This document shows positions 1 to 6,487 of a stretch of 64,000 nucleotides of DNA, piece by piece. Source of the DNA: Thiomonas sp. FB-Cd (GTDB lineage Bacteria > Pseudomonadota > Gammaproteobacteria > Burkholderiales > Burkholderiaceae_C); NCBI RefSeq assembly GCF_000733775.1, contig NZ_JPOE01000002.1, positions 1,116,001-1,180,000 on the forward strand, read 5' to 3'. Position 1 is the stretch's first letter; each line of letters begins with the position of its first letter. A program made the translations under genes and the position numbers. The notes beneath the pieces were generated by a model that was not told the origin of the DNA, ran no database searches, and saw only the letters and a list, made by a program, of their open reading frames with translations.

Positions 1-1
1 A

Positions 2-181
2 AGCCCCATCCTGGTGGACATGGCCTGCGGCCTTGGGGCCGAATACGGTCAGGGCTTTGCGCTGTCGCGGCCCTTCGCACCCGACGCGCTGGCCCACTGG
101 ATGGCGCAGCGGCAGTGGCCTGCGGACCCGAGCGGGCGCGACGCCGCGCTGGGCCGACACGCCGGGGTTTCCGGGGAGTAG
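2..181 (+). CDS. EAL-domain protein, C-terminal end (gene cut by window edge)
   Basis: Reading from base 2 gives 59 codons to a TAG stop, with no start in the window. The sequence contains a GAEYGQGFALSRPF segment followed by a short helix with HWM. This matches the last strand and helix of EAL phosphodiesterase domains, where the Q of GQG is a conserved active-site residue. The full protein would degrade c-di-GMP or be a degenerate c-di-GMP-binding EAL domain; which one cannot be judged because the EAL, NxxxxxL and DDxGxG motifs lie outside the window. It is consistent with the richness in c-di-GMP proteins at the right end of the window. Confidence 0.75.
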   Translation, partial: SPILVDMACGLGAEYGQGFALSRPFAPDALAHWMAQRQWPADPSGRDAALGRHAGVSGE

Positions 182-216
182 GCGCGGCACACCGCCGCCG
201 AGGGCGCCGGAGCTTC

Positions 217-786
217 TTACTGATGAGCCGCTGTGGCGCGCGCCAGCGCCTGCTCGACCGTGCAGATCGTTGCGAACCGGTCCATGAGAACCGTGGCCGT
301 GCGCTGCACGATATCGTCCGCGCGCAGGACCGCCCCATCGGGCTGCTGCATGTCAAAGGTCAGCGTGGCTTCGCTGACGAAATCCACGTCCCATCCCAGA
401 TCCGAAGCATGACGGGTGGTGGTCTCGCAGCATTGCTCCGTGCGGATGCCGCTGACCATCAGCTTGCGCACGCCATTGCGGATCAGCCAGACATCCAGGC
501 CCGTGCCCACCAGCGCGCTGTGGCGCGACTTGATGAATGTGGCCGCCGGCTCCGCGCCGGCGAGCCCATCCATCGGTCGCACGTAACCGGAGGCTCGCGC
601 AAAGGGGTTGTCTGCACGCTCCGGACCGTCACTGTGCAGGATGCGCACGATCGGGATCGCACGGGCTTCGCATCCCTTGATCAGGGCATTTTGCGCAGCC
701 AGATAGGTTGCGGCCCGAGCGGCGTCGAAATACGGGCGACGGCGGAACGATTCCTGGGCGTCGATGACGAGCAGACAGGTGTGCAT
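217..786 (-). CDS. Isochorismatase-family cysteine hydrolase
   Basis: 189 residues, the usual size of the family. The catalytic triad is visible: Asp in LLVIDAQ near residue 9, Lys in FIKSRHSA near residue 85, and Cys in GIRTEQCCETT near residue 120, where the first Cys of the CC pair is the expected nucleophile. The family hydrolyses isochorismate, nicotinamide or other amides; the substrate cannot be told from the sequence. I chose the ATG at 786 because AAGGGAA lies about 7 bases upstream; a reading that starts at 813 lacks such a site and adds nine unconserved residues. It stands alone, convergent with the EAL gene. Confidence 0.85.
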   Translation of the reverse strand: MHTCLLVIDAQESFRRRPYFDAARAATYLAAQNALIKGCEARAIPIVRILHSDGPERADNPFARASGYVRPMDGLAGAEPAATFIKSRHSALVGTGLDVWLIRNGVRKLMVSGIRTEQCCETTTRHASDLGWDVDFVSEATLTFDMQQPDGAVLRADDIVQRTATVLMDRFATICTVEQALARATAAHQ

Positions 787-1313
787 ACAGAATTCCCTTT
801 GCGTGCAAAGCATCTATTGTTGCTGCTGGCGGCCCGCTGCGCGCCACGCTGCTTAAAGCCCCCATCAAGGCTACAGAGGTCGTGCTGTTGCCGTGTGACC
901 CACTGCGATGTCTCGACTGGCACGCTCGCAGTGGGTCCAAATTCGCGTCAGTCACGGTACAGTGTGCGTTGAACGTCAACGTGAAAGTGAACACCGAGGC
1001 ATAGCGGCAACACCACAGTCGACTCACGCGATGTGCGCATCCATACCAGGGCAAGGCCTCGCCCTCGGTGCAGTGTCCATTGCAGTTCTGCATCGCGACC
1101 ACGATGGCGATGGCCATGCCGATCGTCCCGGCGCAAGTGCAGTGATTGGCGTTGGCACAACGCCACCACAAGGCGCATCGGCAGGACCATCGGCTCGGCC
1201 CGGACGCCTAACGACGTGTGGCGTCGCGCCTGTGGCATCCGAGCTAGCCTTCCCCGCCCTGAAGGATCGCGCTTGTCGCGCATCTGGTGACACAGGGAGG
1301 GCAGATCCCTTGC
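787..1313. other. No convincing gene (about 530 bp)
   Basis: Overlapping frames on both strands are open here, as expected for GC-rich DNA, but none has a plausible ribosome-binding site or a recognisable protein. The clear structure is the inverted repeat at 897-937. The right end leads into the higBA operator. A promoter for the hydrolase at 217-786 should lie near 800-900 but no clear boxes are seen. Confidence 0.5.
897..937. repeat. Perfect 12-bp inverted repeat, 17-bp spacer
   Basis: Arms GACCCACTGCGA (897-908) and TCGCAGTGGGTC (926-937) are exact reverse complements. No T-run follows on either side, so a rho-independent terminator is unlikely. It lies 110 bp upstream of the hydrolase start and could be an operator for that gene or a remnant of mobile DNA. 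Confidence 0.6.
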
Positions 1314-1314
1314 C

Positions 1315-1335
1315 ATAGTCCCATTTTGGGACTAT
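1315..1335. promoter_or_regulatory. Palindromic operator of higBA
   Basis: ATAGTCCC (1315-1322) and GGGACTAT (1328-1335) are a perfect 8-bp inverted repeat around ATTTT, ending 10 bp before the higB start. Autorepression by the HigA antitoxin, alone or with HigB, through a palindrome over the promoter is the known mode for this family. That this palindrome is the site is an inference from position and symmetry. Confidence 0.75.
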
Positions 1336-1345
1336 GCTTCAGCCC

Positions 1346-1648
1346 ATGCGAGTGATTGCTGTGTCGACCCTTCGGGCCTTTTGGGAACGCTATCCCGACG
1401 CCGAGCAGCCGCTGAAGGCGTGGTACGAAGAAGCCACGAATGCGACCTGGACACAGCCCGCTGACATCAAGGCGCAGTACCGCAGTGCCAGCGTGCTGAA
1501 GAACCGTCGCGTGGTCTTCAACATCAAAGGCAATGACTACCGGCTGATCGTGGCTGTTGCGTACAAGTTGCAGATCGTCTACGTGAAGTTTGTCGGCACC
1601 CACAAGGAGTACGGCGCAGTGGACGCAGAAACCGTTGAAATGGCCTGA
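1346..1648 (+). CDS. higB: HigB-type toxin (RelE-superfamily mRNA interferase)
   Basis: 100 residues from the ATG at 1346, beginning MRVIAVSTLRAFW. It matches the HigB family in size, in the early WxxYPDAE segment and in the core with KNRRVVFNIKGNDYRL and the late FVGTHKEY segment, where basic residues and His take part in ribosome-dependent mRNA cleavage. The toxin precedes its antitoxin, the usual hig order, with an 17-bp gap. An in-frame ATG at 1334 lies inside the operator palindrome and is less likely. Intact toxin and antitoxin suggest an active module next to a tnpB-family remnant. Confidence 0.9.
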   Translation: MRVIAVSTLRAFWERYPDAEQPLKAWYEEATNATWTQPADIKAQYRSASVLKNRRVVFNIKGNDYRLIVAVAYKLQIVYVKFVGTHKEYGAVDAETVEMA

Positions 1649-1665
1649 CCGGCCACGGAGAAACA

Positions 1666-2037
1666 ATGGACATTCGCCCTATCCACACCGAAGCCGACTA
1701 CAAGGCCACTCTCAAAGAGATTTCGGCCTTGATGGATTCCGACCCTGATCTGGGCACGCCGGAGGGTGACCGTCTGGACATCCTCGCCACGCTGGTGCAG
1801 GCCTACGAGGCCAAGCACGTACCTATCACTGCGCCCGATCCGGTGGAGGCCATCAAATTCCGGATGGATCAAAGCGGTCTGTCGGTCAAAGATCTTGAGC
1901 CGATCATTGGCAAGAGCAACCGGGTCTACGAAGTCCTGAACCGCAAGCGTCCGCTGACGCTGGCCATGATTCGCAGGCTGCACCAGAGCCTGGGTATCCC
2001 GGCTGATGTGCTGATTGCGGAGACTGTTGCCAGGTGA
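1666..2037 (+). CDS. higA: HigA-type antitoxin with Xre-like HTH
   Basis: 123 residues. The C-terminal half carries a helix-turn-helix (DQSGLSVKDLEPIIGKSNRV, then NRKRPLTLAMIRRLHQ), as in HigA antitoxins that neutralise HigB and repress the operon. The N-terminal part, with EADYKATLKEISALMD, fits the COG5499-type HigA family. GGAGAAACA just before the ATG serves as ribosome-binding site. It is cotranscribed with higB and the two are expected to form a complex that binds the palindrome at 1315-1335. Confidence 0.9.
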   Translation: MDIRPIHTEADYKATLKEISALMDSDPDLGTPEGDRLDILATLVQAYEAKHVPITAPDPVEAIKFRMDQSGLSVKDLEPIIGKSNRVYEVLNRKRPLTLAMIRRLHQSLGIPADVLIAETVAR

Positions 2038-2089
2038 TCACCGGCGGCTGAGCCCGGCCAAGGACAACACGTTGCATCGATGCCGCCGA

Positions 2090-2220
2090 CAACGACGCGA
2101 ACACGCCAGACGGGCGTGGCGGCGAGACCCAAACCTCTGCCCCGGCAACGTGACAAGTTTGAGCCCTTGACCCGCGAAACCCCCGCTACAGCGCCACGCG
2201 GTTAGCGGCGGGAGAGTTCA
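2090..2220 (+). mobile_element. Right-end remnant of a tnpB-only (IS200/IS605-type) element
   Basis: About 130 bp align with the last part of the three full tnpB elements. The frame at 2113-2206 still reads TGVAARPKPLPRQR, then TRETPATAP, then a stop, like the TnpB C-terminus. It ends with the shared terminus GGCGGGAGAGTTCA. Upstream tnpB sequence is gone. The outer stem of the 3' hairpin is CCGCTA/TAGCGG here but CCACTA/TAGTGG in the full copies, a compensatory change. This is an older, diverged copy of the same family. Confidence 0.8.
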
Positions 2221-2291
2221 CGGGGGAATTCCGCGCGGAACTGCCGAGCCCTTAATATAACGTTTCATTACCTCATGGGAAGAGTCCGGAG

Positions 2292-2522
2292 ATGACCGCA
2301 ACTGCCAAAATCACCTCGCAAGGACAGACGACTGTTCCTGCGTCGGTCCGCAAGGCCTTGGGGGTCAAGGCCGGTGATTCCTTGATCTGGGAACTGGACG
2401 CGGACCAAACCGTCCGTGTCCGCAGGGCTGTCGCACTGGACGTCGACTATCTGGAAGGCCTAGAGAAGACATTGCAGGAGTGGAGTTCGCAGGCCGACGA
2501 AGACGCGTACCGTGAGCTTTGA
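2292..2522 (+). CDS. AbrB/MazE-type antitoxin (SpoVT-AbrB fold)
   Basis: 76 residues. The N-terminus (AKITSQGQTTVPASVRKALG, then VKAGDSLIWEL) is the SpoVT-AbrB swapped-hairpin DNA-binding domain found in MazE and PrlF-like antitoxins. The acidic C-terminal tail should bind and inhibit the toxin encoded next. GGAAGAGTCCGGAG precedes the ATG. An AT-rich stretch around 2250-2275 is the likely promoter and operator. The reading frame overlaps that of the toxin by 11 bp. Confidence 0.9.
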   Translation: MTATAKITSQGQTTVPASVRKALGVKAGDSLIWELDADQTVRVRRAVALDVDYLEGLEKTLQEWSSQADEDAYREL

Positions 2523-2868
2523 ACGCTTCGACGTGGTTCGTGTGCCGTTTCCGTTCACAGACCGCCAAAGCACGAAGAGCCGCCCGGCCCTGGTGTTGTC
2601 AAGCGCGGAGGATTTCAATCATGCAGCGGGACACTCGGTCATGGCGATGGCGATGATCACCTCCGAAGCGAATGCCCCGTGGCCGCTGGATCAAACCTTA
2701 GGAAATCTTGTGGCCGCAGGCTTGCCGGCACCATCCAAGGTGCGCTTCAACCTATTTAGCTTGGATGATCGCCTCGTGCGAGGGCGCTTGGGGCGTCTGG
2801 ACGACGGCGATGCCCAAGCTGTCGCCCACGCCTTAGAGCGTTTGCTTGCCAATTCGCGGCAATCTTGA
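2512..2868 (+). CDS. PemK/MazF-type endoribonuclease toxin
   Basis: 118 residues from a GTG at 2512 that overlaps the antitoxin stop, which suggests translational coupling. The N-terminal RFDVVRVPFPFTD strand pair and the following KSRPALVLS are the conserved PemK/MazF core; the Arg of SRPAL is part of the active-site region. PSKVRFNLFSLD fits the second conserved block with the usual Ser/Thr-bearing strand. It is expected to cut mRNA at specific sequences when the antitoxin is lost. Both genes look complete, so the module is probably functional. Confidence 0.88.
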   Translation: MSFERFDVVRVPFPFTDRQSTKSRPALVLSSAEDFNHAAGHSVMAMAMITSEANAPWPLDQTLGNLVAAGLPAPSKVRFNLFSLDDRLVRGRLGRLDDGDAQAVAHALERLLANSRQS

Positions 2869-3051
2869 TCATTGCCGCGGCAAACAGTTCGCCAGCGTTG
2901 ACCCGCGGCTTATTTATCGCGAGTCCGATGCCGGCATGTTCAGGCTTGCGCGGCTTGGCTCGCATAGTGAGGTTTTCGGTTGAGCCTGTCCCGTTGGAGT
3001 GTGCCTCCGCTTGGCATCAGGTGGACGCCCTGAACCTCGACGGACTCAAAT

Positions 3052-3429
3052 ATGAACCCCACGCTGCACCTCACACCTCACGGTCATCTGCAGTGGGCTG
3101 AAGAGCCTGATGCAATGCCCTTGGCCGAAGCGCTATCCGAGCGACTGTCGGCCGCATTTGCACAAGGCACCGGACGCGGCCTGCTTCACCTGGGCGCTGC
3201 GGAAGCGACGACCGCGTTGCCGCAGCTCTGGGCATTCTGGCGGGACTTTGCTGTGCGCTACGTCACGGGGCTGACGGCGACACCGGAAGGCGGCACGATC
3301 GCGATTGCCGCACCGGACGCGGTGAGCCTCGAAACCCTGTGTCTCGATGCCCCTCCGATGAAGGGCGCCGAATACCTGTCGGCGGACACGCTTCTGGCTT
3401 TCTGGTCCGAGATTGAATCGGCGTTGAAC
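3052..3429 (+). pseudogene. SNF2-family helicase, N-terminal fragment cut by tnpB element
   Basis: The ATG at 3052 opens a frame beginning MNPTLHLTPHGHLQW, which resembles the N-terminus of large bacterial SNF2/RapA-like helicases (about 1000 residues or more). Only about 126 codons remain before the left end of tnpB element copy 1 at 3430; beyond that the frame runs into element DNA and stops near 3552. No helicase motif is left, so the product cannot be active. The family assignment rests on the N-terminal sequence and on the SWIM-protein remnant on the other side of the element, since these two genes are commonly neighbours. Confidence 0.6.
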
Positions 3430-3561
3430 ATATGCTCGCGCATTCCCCTTCCTCGCCCGGCCCGACGCACAGCGTCGCATAGGCGAAGCCGTCCGGGCAG
3501 GAGGGGGTCAAGCGGGCGGTTTTCGCTTGTTGTTCCTCGCCATGCTGGATAAAATACCAGC

Positions 3562-4851
3562 ATGCAACGGCGCAAAGTCACGCTCAAGCTGTATCCCAAT
3601 GCCGCGCAAGCTGCGCGGCTTGAGGCGTGGACGCGGCTGCACTGCGAGTTGTACAACGCGGCGCTGGAAGAACGCATCGACGCCTGGCGCAAGGCCAGGA
3701 AGTCCATCTCTTACTACGACCAGCAGAACGTCCTGCCGCAGATCAAGGCGAAGCGGCCTGAGTTCATGGAACTCGGTAGCCACGCGCTGCAGCAAACGCT
3801 GCGGCGGCTGGATCTCGCATTCCAGTCGTTCTTCCGCCGCGTCAAGGCGGGGCAGACGCCCGGATTCCCGCGATTCAAATCCAGCAAGCGGTTCTCGGGT
3901 TTTGCCTATCCCGATCCGGTTGGGTGGAAGCTGATGGAGCACGGCGGCCGTGGCGCAACCCTGCGCATCGGCAGCGGCGATGCCGCCCTGTCCATCCGGG
4001 CGCGTGGGCAGCATCGTTTTGGGATTGATGCCAAACCCAACGACATCGCCCTGACACGCCGCAACGGTCAGTGGTTTGTGTCGGTGACGCTGCGCGTGCC
4101 CGATGCGGCCTGTGCGCGCGAGCGCACCGCCGACATGCGGCGTGGCGTGGATTTCGGGATCAACGACTGGGCCACATTCGACGATGGCGACAGCATCGCG
4201 AACCCGCGCTGGGTGCGCGAGGCGCTGCCGCGCCTTGCAGTGCTGCAGCGCCAGCGTGCACGCAAACGCAAAGGCTCCGTGCGATACAAGCGATTGAGCC
4301 GCGGCATCGCGGTGCTGCATGATCGCATCGGCAACCTGCGCCGGGACTTCGTGCACAAGGAAACGACCAGGATGGTGCGGCAATGCGCGGTGCTGGCGAC
4401 CGAAGAACTCGCACCCAAGACCATGAGTCGCAGCGCGAAGGGCACGGTGGAAGCGCCGGGCCGTCGTGTGCGGCAGAAAGCCGGACTCAACCGCGAGATG
4501 CTCTCGGCGGGGTTCGGCATGGCGCATCAGATGCTCACGTACAAAGCGAAAGAAGCTGGTACGCGACTGCATCTGAGCCATACGCGCCAGCTCAAACCGT
4601 CGCAGCGCTGCTCGGCGTGCTGGGAACTCGTTCCCAAGACGTTGGCGCAGCGTGTGCATGTGTGCCCGCACTGCGGGCATACGGCGCCGCGCGACCAGAA
4701 CAGCGCAATGGTGGTTCTCATCGACGCGCACAACACGCAGGACGCGCCTGGGACGGGCGTGGCGGCGAGACCCAAACCTCTGCCCCGGCAACGGGGCAAG
4801 TCCAGGTCCGTGACCCGCGAAACCCCCACTACAGCGCCGTCAGGCGCTTAG
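3562..4851 (+). CDS. tnpB: RNA-guided endonuclease TnpB (IS1341-type), copy 1
   Basis: 429 residues. The N-terminal helix-turn-helix-like and beta-barrel region precedes a split RuvC nuclease: Asp197 in GVDFGIND, Glu281 in VLATEELAPKTM, and Asp378 in PRDQNSA. A four-Cys zinc finger lies between the last two (CSAC near 352, CPHCG near 370). All catalytic and zinc-binding residues are intact. TnpB proteins cut DNA next to a short TAM, guided by an RNA from the element's right end, and so help keep the element in place. The gene differs from copy 2 by one amino acid near the C-terminus (P for T in KPLPRQRG). The ATG at 3562 follows an AT-rich hairpin (TGCTGG..CCAGCA) unique to the left end. Confidence 0.92.
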   Translation: MQRRKVTLKLYPNAAQAARLEAWTRLHCELYNAALEERIDAWRKARKSISYYDQQNVLPQIKAKRPEFMELGSHALQQTLRRLDLAFQSFFRRVKAGQTPGFPRFKSSKRFSGFAYPDPVGWKLMEHGGRGATLRIGSGDAALSIRARGQHRFGIDAKPNDIALTRRNGQWFVSVTLRVPDAACARERTADMRRGVDFGINDWATFDDGDSIANPRWVREALPRLAVLQRQRARKRKGSVRYKRLSRGIAVLHDRIGNLRRDFVHKETTRMVRQCAVLATEELAPKTMSRSAKGTVEAPGRRVRQKAGLNREMLSAGFGMAHQMLTYKAKEAGTRLHLSHTRQLKPSQRCSACWELVPKTLAQRVHVCPHCGHTAPRDQNSAMVVLIDAHNTQDAPGTGVAARPKPLPRQRGKSRSVTRETPTTAPSGA

Positions 4852-4866
4852 TGGCGGGAGAGTTCA
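4727..4866 (+). ncRNA. Predicted omega RNA (guide RNA scaffold) of tnpB copy 1
   Basis: In characterised TnpB systems the guide scaffold is made from the tnpB 3' end through the right terminus, and the guide is the adjoining flank. Here the terminus holds a nested hairpin: outer stem CCACTA/TAGTGG around inner stem GCGCC GTCA GGCGC (about 4829-4857), ending GGCGGGAGAGTTCA. The remnant at 2090-2220 keeps the outer stem through a compensatory base change. The guide for this copy would begin at 4867. The 5' boundary given is approximate. Confidence 0.55.
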
Positions 4867-5372
4867 TGTCCGTGATGGAGCACATCTGTGCCCCGAAGAC
4901 AGGGCTGTTCCCGGCGCCCAAAGACATCCGGCTCCATTGCTCCTGCCCTGACTGGGCGACCATGTGCAAGCATGTCGCCGCCGTGCTCTACGGGGTCGGC
5001 GCGCGTCTGGACGCGCAGCCGGAGTTGCTTTTCACGCTGCGTCAGGTGGACCCGAGTGAGCTCGTGACGCAGGCGGCCGGACTATCCGTGCGCACCCGGA
5101 CGACACCTGCCCGGGACAGGGTGCTCGACGACGCCTCGCTTGCCGATGTCTTCGGCATCGATCTGGCGATTCCTCAAGGAAACGCCAGGCCATCCGAGGT
5201 GTCTGCGCCCCCTGCAAAGGGCAGGCCTCATGCAGCTTCGCGTCGCAAGCGCGCAGAACCGTCCCCGCCGAAGGACAATGGGAACAATACCGCGGCAAGT
5301 TCCTCCAAGGCCCGCCCCACGCCATTGAAGGCGCCAGCAGCCAAGAAAAAAGTGGCCAATCAACCACGATGA
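4866..5372 (+). pseudogene. SWIM zinc-finger protein, C-terminal fragment
   Basis: The frame from 4866 gives 168 residues. A SWIM motif (CxCxnCxH) is present in LHCSCPDWATMCKHVAAVLY near residue 25, followed by a low-complexity Ala/Pro/Lys-rich tail. Full-length SWIM proteins of this type carry roughly 100 more residues before the motif, so the N-terminus is missing. The first base of the ATG is the last base of tnpB copy 1, so any translation would start by courtesy of the element. SWIM proteins are usually encoded next to SNF2 helicases; the N-terminal helicase fragment on the other side of the element supports a deletion spanning both genes. Confidence 0.65.
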
Positions 5373-5536
5373 GGCCGACGGCTGCGAAGCCGCTGCCACA
5401 ACCCCTAGCGCAGCGGCATTATGGCCAGTTCGCTGGCCCAGTTTTCCGCGCGCAAGCCTGGTACGCGGCGGAATTCTTGCTCGGTGTTCGTGGCGGAGCC
5501 GATGGCGGCCTCCACGCGCGTCGGCCTGAGCCCGAC

Positions 5537-6286
5537 TCAATCGCCTTCGGTCGCAACGTCGCGCAAATCGGCAACCGGCTGCTGCCCGAACGACGCACTG
5601 AGCGCATACCCAATCAGCCGCTCGGCGCAATCCTGTGGCGAGGCGAGTTCGCCGTGCGCCTTGAGCGCGTCGAATCGCGCGCGCATCGGGAAGGCCTCAA
5701 GGGACGTGGCGCGAATCGCCGCCTGCATCGCGGTGTCGATGACGCCCGGAGCCAGGCTGCAGATGCGCACGCCCGCCGTGTCATCGAGCACGACGGCGCG
5801 CGCGTGGTGATCCAGCGCGGCCTTCGTTGCGCAGTACACGCTCCATCCCGCGTAGGCATTGCGCGCCGCACCGCTGGAGACATGCAGGATGCGCCGGTCC
5901 TGCTTTGCATCGGTTGCTGAAACCAGGGCGCTGCTGAGCATCAGGGGCGCGGCAACATTCAGCGCCACCGCTTTGGCAACGGCCATCGCGTCCTGCATCG
6001 GCAACGAGCCGATCGGCTCGACCGTCCCGGCGTTGTTGATCAGCACAATCTGATCGCGCCCCAGGCCCCAGTTGGCCAGTGTGGGGCCAGCCAGCCACGC
6101 ACCAAGCGCCGAGGGGTCGCTCAAATCCAGCGTGACCTCCTGCAGCAGCGTCGGATAGCGCTGAGCAAGATCCGGGTGCACGCGCCGCGCCAACCCCAGC
6201 GTGGCTATTCCGCGCCCAAGTAAATTCGCGGCGATGGCCGCACCCAGGCCCCGCGAATGGCCGGTGACGATGGCACTGATCTGCAT
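5537..6286 (-). CDS. Short-chain dehydrogenase/reductase (SDR)
   Basis: 249 residues with classical SDR features: the TGHSRGLG cofactor-binding turn at residues 8-15, NNAG near 86, Ser in HVSSGAARNAY near 140, and YCATK with catalytic Tyr and Lys near 152-156. The TGHSRGLG form resembles sepiapterin/benzil-reductase-like SDRs. It is an NAD(P)-dependent oxidoreductase with unknown substrate. It stands alone; after its TGA the same frame reads about 43 more codons to a TAG at 5408, which may be a scrap of a lost downstream gene. Confidence 0.88.
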   Translation of the reverse strand: MQISAIVTGHSRGLGAAIAANLLGRGIATLGLARRVHPDLAQRYPTLLQEVTLDLSDPSALGAWLAGPTLANWGLGRDQIVLINNAGTVEPIGSLPMQDAMAVAKAVALNVAAPLMLSSALVSATDAKQDRRILHVSSGAARNAYAGWSVYCATKAALDHHARAVVLDDTAGVRICSLAPGVIDTAMQAAIRATSLEAFPMRARFDALKAHGELASPQDCAERLIGYALSASFGQQPVADLRDVATEGD

Positions 6287-6449
6287 GGGTCGATTTCCTC
6301 CGTTTGCGCCCGTGTGCGCACGGCTTCCTGGTTGAGATGGTGCCGTGTGGCAGCCAATGTCACCAACTCAGCGACCACCCTCTCGTCCTCGCGCGCCTCG
6401 CAGGGGGCTGCGCCATGGTGCCGCCCATTTTAGATGGGGCCAAACTGAG

Positions 6450-6486
6450 GGTCGCCGCAACGGCGGCTTAGTGGCGGGAGCGTTCA
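6450..6486 (+). mobile_element. Solo right-end scar of the tnpB-element family
   Basis: CTTAGTGGCGGGAGCGTTCA matches the last 20 bases of the full elements with one difference, and a short hairpin (CGCCG CAA CGGCG) sits where the copies have GCGCC GTCA GGCGC. Nothing upstream resembles tnpB. It ends one base before the TAA of the next gene on the other strand, so the scar defines the end of that gene's intergenic space. Confidence 0.6.
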
Positions 6487-6487
6487 A

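Larger units (their letters stand above)
3430..4866 (+). mobile_element. tnpB-only IS200/IS605-family element, copy 1
   Basis: A 1437-bp unit that recurs at 8176-9612 and 16788-18224 in the opposite orientation. It carries only tnpB and no tnpA. All copies are bounded by TGAAC on the left flank and GTTCA at the right terminus. The 130-bp left region before tnpB is about as conserved as the gene. No target duplication is visible, as expected for this superfamily. Copy 1 lies between an SNF2-helicase fragment and a SWIM-protein fragment, so the site has been rearranged. Confidence 0.9.

Noticed and set aside
3430..4866. Repurposed, nuclease-dead TnpB acting as a transcription repressor
   Set aside because: All three TnpB copies keep the RuvC Asp, Glu and Asp residues, so they are expected to be nucleases.
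5400..5536. Short minus-strand frame after the SDR stop, ending with WASELAIMPLR
   Set aside because: It reads like protein but is only about 43 codons, has no start signal of its own and no family match. Mentioned with the SDR entry only.
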